Origin: Flavobacteriaceae bacterium
GTDB lineage: Bacteria > Bacteroidota > Bacteroidia > Flavobacteriales > Flavobacteriaceae
Assembly (NCBI GenBank): GCA_029268555.1
Contig: JAQWNN010000022.1
Location: 1-63,612 of the forward strand
Direction of reading: 5' to 3'
DNA: 63,612 bases
Part shown: one piece after another, positions 45,901 to 54,672 of the stretch
How positions within the stretch are numbered: the first letter of the stretch is position 1
How the letters are laid out: every line of letters starts with the position of its first letter
Program-made: the position numbers and the translations under genes
Notes under the pieces: model-generated
What the model was told of the DNA's origin: nothing
What the model saw: only the letters and a program-made list of their open reading frames with translations
The model's database searches: none

Positions 45901-46394
45901 AAGAATTAGAATTAGATATTGGAATTAACCTTCCAACCCAAATAGATTACCAGTGGCAGATAAGTATTGATAATGGAATTAATTATGAAAATTTACCTCA
46001 AAATAATTCAAAAATTCTTTTAAATCCTGAATTAGCTGACGATGGTTATCTTTATAGGGTAGTATTAAATCAAAAAGGTTTTGCATGTTCGGAAGAATAT
46101 ATATCCAACAGTACAAAAATAATATATAGTGATTTATTTATTCCATCAGGCTTTTCTCCAAATGGTGATGGACTAAATGATTATTGGCAAATAGTTGGAA
46201 TTGATAATTATCCCAACACAGCTGTTAATATATTTAATAGATTGGGGGTTAAAGTTTTTTCTAGTGTTAATTATAAAAATGACTGGAATGGATTTTATAA
46301 TGGGAATAAAGTTCCAGACGGAACTTATTTTTACGAGATAATTTTAAGGTCTAATATGACTAAAAAAGGATATGTTTATGTCAAAGGGAATTAA
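42930..46394 (+). CDS. Type IX-secreted surface protein with C-type lectin domain, MBG-like repeats and type B sorting domain
   Basis: A 1154-residue secreted protein. Signal peptide 1-20. Residues about 132-280 form a C-type lectin domain: YKFVAGAIRIADARAAALAS at the start, and the calcium/sugar site GGEPND (EPN, the mannose/glucose-type motif) with CWND (WND). Residues about 301-866 are seven MBG-like repeats of about 80 residues, each beginning with a FNDI-type strand followed by K.YGDPNF and ending in SNYNSG..TMTL. Thrombospondin type 3-like repeats follow at about 868-920, then a type B C-terminal signal (SGFSPNGDGLNDYWQI to GYVYVKG). A calcium-dependent sugar-binding surface protein is the likely role. 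PorP/SprF overlaps its end. Confidence 0.9.
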   Translation: MGRIKKNILFFLFSHIIIGQTLTTSLTQNIPVDENNVEIQNFLLSGYGASTTYKVSLSASTTLASTFSLLTTTGLTRDTGYTSWTNVSSVNFTGTPSNIQNGLNSIVFNTTTVVDGEIIFNIVVTEQVANTFYNPDNGHIYKFVAGAIRIADARAAALASTYNGEPGYLVNITSDDEQNFIWNKTTAQNIWTGLSDKDVEGEWAWMDGPEAGEIIYVGKTPTGTASGTSYIKWCGGEPNDYSSGEDYMVTAWNGNNCWNDFGPPAFPNNGSIGGYLIEYGTTSSAFTLTGNTEITLTQVKVDPNIIFNDVTKTYGDPNFNLTATSSSTGAFTFTISNTSLATVTGSTVSIVAAGITISTVSQTADSKHLAATATMTLTINKANPTIVFNDITKNFRDIDFDLVASSNSSGTFSFTVSDTSVATVSNSTITIIGGGSTIVTLNQAEVNNYNAGVATMTLTVNKGTTTITFNDLTKTYGDPNFDFSATSLSSGAMTFTISNTSIATMVNSTNASIAAVGTSTVEVQQAADSNYNSLTATMTLTIVKADPNISFNDLVKNIKDPNFNFSAISNSTGVKSYVISDTNIATVFGSNVTIQNLGSTLVTINQAADSNYNSGSSTMTLQIVTDPVISFNDITKIFGDDDFELKPTSTSPAPFTFTISDTNIATLSGSNITVQNTGSTTIVVKQEAYENFIGASASMVLTVLKADPKIILNEIIKTYGDSDFEISPTSNSKGQFSFSIENLLIATVSNNKVKILETGTTYITTSQASTRNYNSGSIKTLLTVLKADPEIIFDNIVKELGDPESNLSYNSNSSGEVSFQIENNLIASLSGSSVFPLFPGETIIILTQNDTKNYNAATVSATIEVYEIVDSDGDGLTNAYDLDDDNDGILDTEEKKEDLDGDGLLNVIDLDSDGDGCFDTIEAGFTDEDFDGVIGVSPVEVGPNGLVQNVIAYSTPVDMNENLIYDFLDFETEIDLEKYLLPSQVSFNLNEELELDIGINLPTQIDYQWQISIDNGINYENLPQNNSKILLNPELADDGYLYRVVLNQKGFACSEEYISNSTKIIYSDLFIPSGFSPNGDGLNDYWQIVGIDNYPNTAVNIFNRLGVKVFSSVNYKNDWNGFYNGNKVPDGTYFYEIILRSNMTKKGYVYVKGN
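43832..45530 (+). repeat. Seven MBG-like repeats in the lectin surface protein
   Basis: Each about 240 bases; start patterns such as NPTIVFNDI, TTTITFNDL, DPNISFNDL, DPVISFNDI, DPKIILNEI and DPEIIFDNI. The fixed spacing indicates duplication from one unit. Confidence 0.8.
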
Positions 46395-47334
46395 CATAAA
46401 ATTTAAATATTTATGGATGTTACGTTTGATAGCCATTCTAAATTGTTCTTTGCTTTTTTCTCAACAAGAGGCTACCTTCTCACAATACATGTTCAGTCAA
46501 CAATTAATAAACCCAGCCTACGTTGGGGCTCAAAGCTATACCCAATTAAGTATTTTGAATCATTCTCAATGGATAAATATAGATGGTGCCCCTGAAACTC
46601 AAGCATTAAGTTTAGGAACGAAACTCTCTGAAAAAATAGGTATTGGTTTTTCTGCTTTTAATGATAGGATAGGGCCTGCAAGAAACACCTCAAGCTCTAT
46701 TGATTTTGCCTATCATCTAAAACTAAATGAAAAAAATTTAAAATTAGGATTAGGATTGAAAATATCAGGAAGGCTGAATTCACTAGATCTTTCAGGCATT
46801 AGAACAGTTCAGTCTGGAGATAATTCATTTTTAGTTCAAACACAGAATGAATTAAATCTAAATTTTGGGGCAGGTTTCTACCTCTATAATCCAAAATTCT
46901 ACCTAGGTATGGGAATTCCTTTTCTTATTGAAGAAGACACGTTTAATATTCAAAGAAACTTTTATTTAGTCTTAGGGGGAATTTTTAAAATAAGTGACAA
47001 TTTACAGCTTAAGCCAAGTTTACTTGTGCAAAAGACTGCTGAAATAGAAACAATTTATGATAATAGTATATGGGCTGTTGTTAATGATAGATTTTGGTTT
47101 GGTCCACAATATAGAGCGTCACTAAAAAATGTATTACCTTCTCAAAAATCAGGAGGTTATTTTGGTGCGATTGCAGGTGTTTACATAAGTAAAAATTTGA
47201 GTTTAGGCTACGCTTACCAAGGAGCAACTGGTAATCAAAGGCTTGGTATAACAAATACAACTCATGAAATTTTATTACGTTTTCAGTTTCTTTCAAAATA
47301 TAGAGGAGTTTTACGTTCACCCAGATTATTTTAA
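46372..47334 (+). CDS. Type IX secretion PorP/SprF family outer-membrane protein (second copy)
   Basis: A 320-residue barrel protein with signal (CSLLFSQ), the family start QQEATFSQYMFSQQLINPAYVGAQSYTQLSILNHSQW, GAGFYLYNPKFYLGMGIPF and C-terminal HEILLRFQFLSKYRGVLRSPRLF. It overlaps the end of the lectin protein gene by 23 bases; the ATG at 46378 is an equally good start. Together with the copy at 35508 it makes a mirrored pair on either side of the adhesin genes. Confidence 0.92.
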   Translation: MFMSKGINIKFKYLWMLRLIAILNCSLLFSQQEATFSQYMFSQQLINPAYVGAQSYTQLSILNHSQWINIDGAPETQALSLGTKLSEKIGIGFSAFNDRIGPARNTSSSIDFAYHLKLNEKNLKLGLGLKISGRLNSLDLSGIRTVQSGDNSFLVQTQNELNLNFGAGFYLYNPKFYLGMGIPFLIEEDTFNIQRNFYLVLGGIFKISDNLQLKPSLLVQKTAEIETIYDNSIWAVVNDRFWFGPQYRASLKNVLPSQKSGGYFGAIAGVYISKNLSLGYAYQGATGNQRLGITNTTHEILLRFQFLSKYRGVLRSPRLF

Positions 47335-47336
47335 CT

Positions 47337-49442
47337 ATGAAAAAAATATTTATTCTTTCTATTAGTCTCATTTGTTTTTTAGGAAAAAGTCAATCAAATT
47401 CACCTATTCCAAAATCGATTGAAAATCAAAAAATATTGAAATGGGCAGATTACTATTTTATAAATGGTGAAGATGAAAAATCAATTACGTTTTATTCTGA
47501 AAATGAAAATGATTTATCTGCAGATCAAAGAAGAGCCCTATCAGGATTACTCCAAAAAAAAGGAGACCTTAGCCAAGCAGCAAAAGTTTTGAAGCCCCTT
47601 TTAGAAATAGAGCAAGTTTCTATAATTGACTATTATAAATTTTCTTCGTTAATACCTCAAAACAAAAAACTATCTGAGGAATATTTAGTAAAAGCATCAA
47701 AGCTTAAATTCAAATCAAATCTTAAGAATACTGAAAAAAGTATTAGTGACTCATATAAATTGCAAAACTTAAAGTTGAATTCTGAAAAATCTGAGTTTGG
47801 TGCTATCCTTTTAAACTTAAAAGATCCTACACTTTATTATTTAGGAAATCAGAAACAGCGCATAAAAAAATTAACTTCAGAAAATCAAGTTTATAATGTT
47901 TTTAAAGCAATATTTAATATAGATTCATTAAACACGTCTAAAGTTAAAGAACTTGATCTTCGTTTCAATTCAAAATATCAAGATGGCCCTATTGCGCTAG
48001 ATCCAATCAACAAGACACTTTACCTTACAAGAAGCAGTAGTAAAATAGATAAGAGTAAAAAAGTGCAGTTGGATTTGTATAGTTTACCCTTTGATGAAAT
48101 TGAAAAGAAAATACCCATATCATTATCCATTAATATAGATGGTTATTCTACATTACACCCAAGTGTATCACCAGACGGAAAACGTCTTTATTTTGCTAGT
48201 GATCGACCAAATGGCTTTGGCGGAATGGATCTTTATTTTGTTTCTCTGGAAAAAGGTGTCATAACTGGGAAAATAACTAATTTAGGTCAAGACATAAATA
48301 CTGCAGAGGATGAGGTATTTCCTTTTTTATATGATAATGATGTTTTATTTTATTCTTCAAATGACTCAAATAAAAAACTAACTTTAAAAATGGCTCTTAA
48401 TAGAGTTGCAAATCGCTGGGAAACTAAATTTTTAGAAAAACCTTTTAATTCAGAGGGCGATGACTTCTCATTACACATCAATAAAAAATATCAGGCTGGG
48501 TTTTTAAGTTCAAACAGAAAAGGAGGGAATGGAGATGATGATATATATTCTTTTCAATTTAAACCCAAATTGAAAGGCCAAAACGATAAATATGAATTTC
48601 AAAAAAATGATACACTTATAGTTGGATTTAATTCTGTTCTTAAAAATGATTTAAGCTTAATGGTTTCCGAGGACCCATTAGTAGAAATAATTCCCTTGGA
48701 AGCAAAACTAATTGAAGGTACTAGTAAAGGGAGTTTAACTTTTAATCCAAATGGTTCTTTTATATATGTTCAAGATTCAGAAAAAAAAGGCATTGATTTT
48801 TTTACATACCAAGTTATAGGATCAAATATTTATTCAGACAATATAACTGTTGAATTAAGTCCAGAAAAGACAGATTTCAAAAGGGTATTTCGACCCATTT
48901 ACTATAAATTTGATAAATCTAATCTGGAAATTGATTATAAACAGAGACTTGATTCTCTGGTAATTACGTTAAATGATTACCCTAATTTAAATCTTGAAAT
49001 TTCATCTTTTGCAGATTGCAGAGGTTCTGCTAAGTATAATTTTAAATTGACTGAAGAAAGAAATCAAACAATTATAAATTATATACAACCAAAAATTTCA
49101 AATCCAAAAAGAATTAATGGAATAGCATATGGTGAAAGCCAAGTTAAAAATAATCCAGGGTATGAATATACAATTGTTGTTTCATCTCTTAAAAGCAAGA
49201 ATAATGCCATTAAATTCATAGAAAAATTAAAAGAATTAAAGAAAGATACATTCATTGAAAAAACAAATTTAAATTTTCATGTTTTAGTAGGAAAATTTGA
49301 ATCCTACAGGAAAGCTAAAAAGTATTTAGTTATTCTTAATCAAAAGGGCCATGAAGGGTGGATTAAAAAAAGTAATTGTCTTAAAAATTCTGAATCAATT
49401 CATCAGTCTAATAGAAAAACTACATTTAAAATTAAAACATAA
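47337..49442 (+). CDS. OmpA-family peptidoglycan-binding protein with PD40 propeller and SPOR domain (PorE-like)
   Basis: A 701-residue protein with a signal peptide (SISLICFLGKSQ). Residues about 40-130 look like TPR helices, about 215-415 a PD40 beta propeller (LHPSVSPDGKRLYFASDRP), about 430-520 a beta-sandwich segment with DNITVELSP, about 520-605 an OmpA domain (YYKFDKSNLEIDY, then FADCRGSAKYNFKLTEER with the Asp and Arg that bind diaminopimelate), and about 610-690 a SPOR-like repeat. PorE tethers the type IX machine to the cell wall; here the extra SPOR gives a second peptidoglycan contact. Two bases after PorP/SprF. Confidence 0.82.
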   Translation: MKKIFILSISLICFLGKSQSNSPIPKSIENQKILKWADYYFINGEDEKSITFYSENENDLSADQRRALSGLLQKKGDLSQAAKVLKPLLEIEQVSIIDYYKFSSLIPQNKKLSEEYLVKASKLKFKSNLKNTEKSISDSYKLQNLKLNSEKSEFGAILLNLKDPTLYYLGNQKQRIKKLTSENQVYNVFKAIFNIDSLNTSKVKELDLRFNSKYQDGPIALDPINKTLYLTRSSSKIDKSKKVQLDLYSLPFDEIEKKIPISLSINIDGYSTLHPSVSPDGKRLYFASDRPNGFGGMDLYFVSLEKGVITGKITNLGQDINTAEDEVFPFLYDNDVLFYSSNDSNKKLTLKMALNRVANRWETKFLEKPFNSEGDDFSLHINKKYQAGFLSSNRKGGNGDDDIYSFQFKPKLKGQNDKYEFQKNDTLIVGFNSVLKNDLSLMVSEDPLVEIIPLEAKLIEGTSKGSLTFNPNGSFIYVQDSEKKGIDFFTYQVIGSNIYSDNITVELSPEKTDFKRVFRPIYYKFDKSNLEIDYKQRLDSLVITLNDYPNLNLEISSFADCRGSAKYNFKLTEERNQTIINYIQPKISNPKRINGIAYGESQVKNNPGYEYTIVVSSLKSKNNAIKFIEKLKELKKDTFIEKTNLNFHVLVGKFESYRKAKKYLVILNQKGHEGWIKKSNCLKNSESIHQSNRKTTFKIKT

Positions 49443-49453
49443 CATTAGACTCA

Positions 49454-49474
49454 ACTTATCTTAATAAGTCTTTT
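49454..49474 (+). terminator. Weak possible terminator after the OmpA/SPOR gene
   Basis: ACTTAT / ATAAGT (6 base pairs, 4-base loop) followed by CTTTT. A low-stability AT-rich hairpin in a genome where such matches arise often. Confidence 0.3.
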
Positions 49475-49553
49475 AATTCTAATAATTTGTATTAGTAAGT
49501 TCAGGTTTTAGATTTATCGTATTTTCAAATTTCAAATTAAACAACTACACTTA

Positions 49554-50684
49554 ATGAGAAAAATTATATTTATACTATCAACAATAATTAGCTTTATTTC
49601 TTGTAAAAAAATACTTTCTAAAAAAATCATGATTGAAAAAAATCCTTTCGGTATAACAAAAGATGGAATACCTGTAGATCAATATACCCTGAATAATAAA
49701 TCTGGCATGAAAGTGCAAATAATTACCTATGGAGGAATTATTACAGCAATTGAAGTTCCGGACAGAGATGGAAAAGTTTTAGATGTCACATTAGGATTCA
49801 AAAAACTGGGTGATTATGAAAAAAGAAGTCCTTACTTCGGAGCCTTAATAGGTCGTTATGGAAATCGAATTGCTAATGGAAAATTTAAATTAGATGGAAA
49901 AGAATATAATTTAGTCCAAAATGATGGTGAAAATCACTTGCATGGAGGAGATAAAGGATTTGATAAAGTGGTTTGGACTGCTGAAACATTAATTTTAAAT
50001 GATTCTGCTCAACTAAAACTTTTATATCAAAGTAAAGATATGGAAGAGGGATATCCTGGAAATCTTGATGTTGAAGTTATTTACAGATTAACCAATGACA
50101 ACTCAATTGAAGTAGAATATAAGGCTGCTACAGATAAAAAAACAGTCCTAAATCTCACACAACATACTTATTTTAACCTCTCTGAGGACAAAAATATTTT
50201 GAATCATAAATTAATGATTAACGCAGACAAATATATTCCTGTAGACGAAAATCTAATTCCCTTAGGTGAGCTTGTAAGTGTAAATGGATCTCCTTTTGAT
50301 TTCAAACTATTAAAAACTATAGGGAAAGATATTGAAGATAATCATATTCAGTTAGAACGTGGTGGAGGTTTCGATCATTGTTGGGTTCTAAATGAACAAA
50401 ATATTGGTCTAAGAACTTCGGCTATTTTACTCGATCCAGCTTCAGGAAGGCAAATGGAAGTTTTAACCGATGAGCCTGGAATTCAGTTTTACTCTGGAAA
50501 CTTTTTGGATGGATCACTTCCAATGAAAAATTCAGATTTTTTCTATGAAAAACGTTCAGGTTTATGTTTAGAAACACAACATTATCCTAATTCACCTAAT
50601 GAACCCTCCTTCCCTACCGTTGAATTAAATCCAGGAGAAAAATATTACTCTAAAACAGTATTTAAGTTTACAAATAGACCATAA
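49554..50684 (+). CDS. galM: Aldose 1-epimerase (galactose mutarotase), lipoprotein
   Basis: A 376-residue protein with a lipoprotein signal (lipobox SFISC, about residue 17) and then a full GalM beta-sandwich: GRYGNRIANGKF, active-site histidines in NHLHGG and LTQHTYFNL, and the catalytic glutamate in CLETQHYPNSPN. It interconverts alpha and beta aldoses. The lipid anchor places it on the periplasmic side. The sodium:sugar symporter gene follows after 8 bases, so it supplies the right anomer for uptake. Confident. Confidence 0.92.
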   Translation: MRKIIFILSTIISFISCKKILSKKIMIEKNPFGITKDGIPVDQYTLNNKSGMKVQIITYGGIITAIEVPDRDGKVLDVTLGFKKLGDYEKRSPYFGALIGRYGNRIANGKFKLDGKEYNLVQNDGENHLHGGDKGFDKVVWTAETLILNDSAQLKLLYQSKDMEEGYPGNLDVEVIYRLTNDNSIEVEYKAATDKKTVLNLTQHTYFNLSEDKNILNHKLMINADKYIPVDENLIPLGELVSVNGSPFDFKLLKTIGKDIEDNHIQLERGGGFDHCWVLNEQNIGLRTSAILLDPASGRQMEVLTDEPGIQFYSGNFLDGSLPMKNSDFFYEKRSGLCLETQHYPNSPNEPSFPTVELNPGEKYYSKTVFKFTNRP

Positions 50685-50692
50685 AATAAATT

Positions 50693-52312
50693 ATGCAAAC
50701 ACTAGAGTTATTAGATTGGATTTCAATTGCGATCTATTTTACAATTCTGGCTGGGATTGCTATTTGGGTAATTAAAGGTAAAAAGGAAAATACTGAAGAT
50801 TATTTTTTGGCAGGAAGAAATGTAGGATGGTTTGTTGTGGGTGCCTCTATTTTTGCTTCCAATATTGGTTCAGAACATGTGGTAGGCTTAGCTGGGGCTG
50901 GAGCTAGTGATAAACTTCCTTTATTAATATATGAAGTCCATGCTTGGATTGTATTAATATTAGGCTGGGTGTTCTTGCCATTTTATCAAAGGGCTGGGGT
51001 GTTTACTATGCCAGAGTTTTTAGAAAAACGATTTGATTCAAGGTTACGTTGGATTCTATCTGTATTTTCAATTGTTGCTTATGTTCTTACCAAGATATCT
51101 GTTACGATTTATGCAGGAGGTGTGGTAGTCTCCGCTTTATTAGGAATTGATTTTTGGACTGGTGCAATCGCAACTGTTATATTAACAGGACTTTACACTA
51201 TTTTTGGAGGGATGCGTGCTGTTGTCTATACCGAAACACTTCAGACTTTAGTTTTAATTTTAGGAGCGGCTATTTTGACTTATGTCGGATTAGAACGTGT
51301 TGGCGGTTGGGAAAGTATGAAGTCAACTGTTACTCCTGAATATTTAAATATGTGGAGATCCGCTTCTGACCCTGATTTTCCATGGCCCTCTTTGTTTATT
51401 TCAAGCACCATTGTTGGAATTTGGTATTGGTGCACAGATCAATATATAGTGCAAAGAACACTAACAGCGAAAAATATAAAGGAAGGCAGGCGCGGAACTA
51501 TTTTTGGAGCCTTAATGAAATTACTTCCAGTCTTTTTATTCTTAATTCCAGGGGTTATTGCATTAGCATTAAAAATGCGAGGAGAACTATATTGGGAAAA
51601 CGCTGATGAAGCTTTTCCAATATTAATGAGTAATTTATTACCAGCAGGACTAAGAGGGTTAGTTGCTGCTGGTCTATTGGCTGCCTTAATGAGTTCATTA
51701 GCATCAGTTTTCAACTCAGTATCAACTTTATTCACAGTTGATATTTATAAAAAATTGCGTCCAGAAACCCCTGAAAAAAAACTTGTTAAAACAGGTCAAA
51801 TTGCAACTCTTATTGTTGTGATTATTGGTATTTTATGGATCCCAATTATGGCAAATATTTCTGGAGTACTTTATGAGTACCTTCAATCAGTACAGACATA
51901 TATTGCTCCCCCCATTGCAGCTGTATTTATTATGGGAATCATGCATAAGCGTATTAATGCTCAAGGAGCTTATGTGACTTTGGTTTTAGGTTTTGTAATT
52001 GGGTTTGGAAGAATTTTATTAGAGATAATAAATGGCTCTCTTATACCAGGTAGCTTTTTACATCTTTTAGGAACAGTAAACTACCTAGACTTTGGAGCTT
52101 GGTTTTTTCTTTTTTGTATTTTTACAATTATTGTTGTGAGTTTAGCTACACCTGAACCACCAGCCGAAAAAGTATTGAATTTAACATTTGGAACTGTTAC
52201 GACAAAGGAAAAGAAAATTTCAAGATCTACCTTTGATTGGAAGGATGTCATAGTCTCAATTTTTGTTATACTTGTCGTGATTTTTGTACTGGTATGGTTT
52301 AATGGCAAATAA
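50693..52312 (+). CDS. Sodium:solute symporter (SSS family), probable sugar transporter
   Basis: A 539-residue membrane protein with about 13-14 helices. SSS features: LAGRNVGWFVVGASIFASNIGSEH near the start, a long GLYTIFGGMRAVVYTETLQT helix pair, and FNSVSTLFTVDIYKKL. The close resemblance to SGLT-type sugar transporters and the adjacent epimerase suggest a hexose or related sugar driven by sodium. Specific sugar unknown. Confidence 0.9.
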   Translation: MQTLELLDWISIAIYFTILAGIAIWVIKGKKENTEDYFLAGRNVGWFVVGASIFASNIGSEHVVGLAGAGASDKLPLLIYEVHAWIVLILGWVFLPFYQRAGVFTMPEFLEKRFDSRLRWILSVFSIVAYVLTKISVTIYAGGVVVSALLGIDFWTGAIATVILTGLYTIFGGMRAVVYTETLQTLVLILGAAILTYVGLERVGGWESMKSTVTPEYLNMWRSASDPDFPWPSLFISSTIVGIWYWCTDQYIVQRTLTAKNIKEGRRGTIFGALMKLLPVFLFLIPGVIALALKMRGELYWENADEAFPILMSNLLPAGLRGLVAAGLLAALMSSLASVFNSVSTLFTVDIYKKLRPETPEKKLVKTGQIATLIVVIIGILWIPIMANISGVLYEYLQSVQTYIAPPIAAVFIMGIMHKRINAQGAYVTLVLGFVIGFGRILLEIINGSLIPGSFLHLLGTVNYLDFGAWFFLFCIFTIIVVSLATPEPPAEKVLNLTFGTVTTKEKKISRSTFDWKDVIVSIFVILVVIFVLVWFNGK

Positions 52313-52399
52313 AATTTACATTTATAGTTTTTTAATTTAACAGTATGAAAATATTTTAAATGTTGGGATACAATCAAATATAAAAATCAATTCTTTAGA

Positions 52400-52433
52400 T
52401 TTAGAAACCTTACTTTTTTTATTGTTAATTTTG
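52400..52433 (+). promoter_or_regulatory. Possible promoter for the DUF5916 gene
   Basis: TAATTTTG at 52426-52433 matches TAnnTTTG exactly; TTTAG at 52400-52404 is one base off TTTG at 21-base spacing. The gene starts with TTG at 52460, 26 bases later. Confidence 0.4.
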
Positions 52434-52459
52434 ATAAACTTATCTTAACTTCAAATAAA

Positions 52460-54670
52460 TTGAAAAATTATATTACACTGCTATTGGTGTTTTCTATTGT
52501 TGCTGCACATTCACAAAATAATAATCTCAATAAAAATTTAAGTTTTAATATTAGTTCTTTAAAAGAAGAACCTCTCATTGACGGAAATATTTTAGGGGAA
52601 GAAATTTGGAATTCTGTCGAACCCATAACAGATTTAAAACAGATTAAACCTGATTACGGCGCTCCCGCAACGGAAAATACAGAAATCAGGATAGCTTACA
52701 CTTCAAAAACACTTTATGTAGCTGTAGTTTGTTATGATTCAGCACCAGAAAAGATTGTTGTTTCAGATTCGAGAAGAGACACTGACCTAAGCGATGATGA
52801 TAGTTTTTTATTTATAGTTGATACCTTCAATGATGAACAAAATGGTTTTTTATTTGGAACCAATGCAGATGGTATGGAATATGATGCTCAAATTAATAAT
52901 GAGGGTCAAGGAAATTTTAGTAATAGTAGGCAGCAAGGTGGTGCTGTTGGGGGTACAAACATTAACTGGGATGCTGCATGGGAGGTGAAAACAGAAAAAG
53001 GAGATTTCGGATGGAGTGCAGAATTTGCGATTCCGCTTAGGTCTATAAGGTTTAATGGTGGAGAAAATCAATCTTGGGGAATAAACTTTCAACGAAATAT
53101 TAGTAAAAGGACTGAAACTGCATATTGGGCAAATCTCCCCTTAGGCTTTGATATCAAGAGAGTCTCTGTTGCTGGGAAAATTGGAGGCTTAAATTTGAAG
53201 TCTCCGAAAAACTTAAAAGTTATCCCTTATGGTTTAGTTCAAACAATCCAAAATAATCAACCATCAAAAAACAGTAATAGTAATTCAGATTTTGGAGGAG
53301 AAGTGAAATATAGTTTAACATCAGCATTGACGTTAGATATGACATACAATACTGATTTTGCACAAGTTGAGGTTGACGAACAACAAATAAATTTAGATCG
53401 TTTTAATCTTTTTTTTCCAGAAAAACGTTTATTTTTTCTTGAAAACGCAGGCCAATTTAGTGTAGGAAGTCCAGGAGAGGTTGAACTTTTTTTTAGTAGA
53501 AGAATTGGAATAGGAAACAATGGAAGCTTAGTTCCAATAATAGGAGGATCAAGAGTTTCAGGTAAAGTTGGACAAACTAATATTGGTTTACTTAACATGT
53601 TTACCGATGAAGTTCCAAATCAATCTGGAGAAATAGATATTATAAAAAATAATTATTCTGTTGGAAGAGTAAACCATGATTTTGCGGGCAAAAGATCATC
53701 TATTGGGGGTGTTTTTGTAAATCGTTCTGGAATAGGTGTGGATTCAGATTATAATCGTGTTTTTGCTATGGATGGGAAATTAGGTATTGGTAAAAAATCA
53801 CAGCTTTCTGGTTATATTTCTAAAAGCAATACCCCTGGAATTTCGATGAATGATCATGCTTTTAATTTTTTAGCAGTTTATAATTGGAATGGGTGGAGGA
53901 TAAATGCTGGTTATACTGAAGTTGGAGAGGGATTTAATCCTGAAGTTGGTTTCTTATCACGCTCTGGTTTTAAAAAACCTGAGTTTTTAATATTTAAACA
54001 ATGGCGTCCAAAAAATACAGGAAAACTTTTAGAAGTAAGACCTCACATATCCTACAGAGGCTATTGGAATTTTCAAAACATCCAAGAAACTGGATTTTTA
54101 CATGTCGATAATCACTGGGTGTGGGAAAGTGGATTTGAAATACATACTGGTATAAATTTTACACGAGAGACAGTACTCTCTCCTTTCTCAATTTCAAATG
54201 TTACAGTCGATATCGGTGAATTCAACCATCAAGAATTACAGTTTGTCTTGATTACTAATCCCAATAAAAAATTATACTTTCAAAATCGAACTTACATAGG
54301 GGGTTACTTTGGTGGTAGTAGAATTTCAAGTAGAAATAAGGCTAATTTTAGATTAGGAGATAAATTTAATACTGAAGGAGTTTTAAATTACAATAGACTA
54401 AAATTACCCAATGGTAATGCAAATGTATTTATTTCAGGTGCTCGTCTGTCCTACTCTTTTACTCCTAGAATGTTTTTACAAAGTCTGGTTCAGTATAATA
54501 ATGTTTCAAATATAACGTCTGTCAATGCACGTTTCGGCTGGCTAAGAAATGCTAATACTGGATTATTTGTTGTAATTAATATAATTAAGGATACGGACTA
54601 TTTTGATGCACTCAATAATCAAAGCATCACCATTAAATACAGTTATCAATTTGATCTACTGCGAAAATAA
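52460..54670 (+). CDS. DUF5916/carbohydrate-binding family 9-like outer-membrane protein
   Basis: A 736-residue protein with TTG start and signal peptide (LLLVFSIVAAHSQ). Residues about 35-225 form a CBM9-like beta sandwich (PLIDGNILGEEIWNSVEPI, WGINFQRNISKRTE). The rest is a beta barrel of the DUF5916 type (DFAQVEVDEQQINLDRFNLFFPEKRLFFLENAGQF). Such proteins are common in marine Bacteroidota and are thought to sit in the outer membrane. Molecular function unknown. It follows the sugar symporter in the same direction with 147 bases between. Confidence 0.85.
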   Translation: MKNYITLLLVFSIVAAHSQNNNLNKNLSFNISSLKEEPLIDGNILGEEIWNSVEPITDLKQIKPDYGAPATENTEIRIAYTSKTLYVAVVCYDSAPEKIVVSDSRRDTDLSDDDSFLFIVDTFNDEQNGFLFGTNADGMEYDAQINNEGQGNFSNSRQQGGAVGGTNINWDAAWEVKTEKGDFGWSAEFAIPLRSIRFNGGENQSWGINFQRNISKRTETAYWANLPLGFDIKRVSVAGKIGGLNLKSPKNLKVIPYGLVQTIQNNQPSKNSNSNSDFGGEVKYSLTSALTLDMTYNTDFAQVEVDEQQINLDRFNLFFPEKRLFFLENAGQFSVGSPGEVELFFSRRIGIGNNGSLVPIIGGSRVSGKVGQTNIGLLNMFTDEVPNQSGEIDIIKNNYSVGRVNHDFAGKRSSIGGVFVNRSGIGVDSDYNRVFAMDGKLGIGKKSQLSGYISKSNTPGISMNDHAFNFLAVYNWNGWRINAGYTEVGEGFNPEVGFLSRSGFKKPEFLIFKQWRPKNTGKLLEVRPHISYRGYWNFQNIQETGFLHVDNHWVWESGFEIHTGINFTRETVLSPFSISNVTVDIGEFNHQELQFVLITNPNKKLYFQNRTYIGGYFGGSRISSRNKANFRLGDKFNTEGVLNYNRLKLPNGNANVFISGARLSYSFTPRMFLQSLVQYNNVSNITSVNARFGWLRNANTGLFVVINIIKDTDYFDALNNQSITIKYSYQFDLLRK

Positions 54671-54672
54671 TC

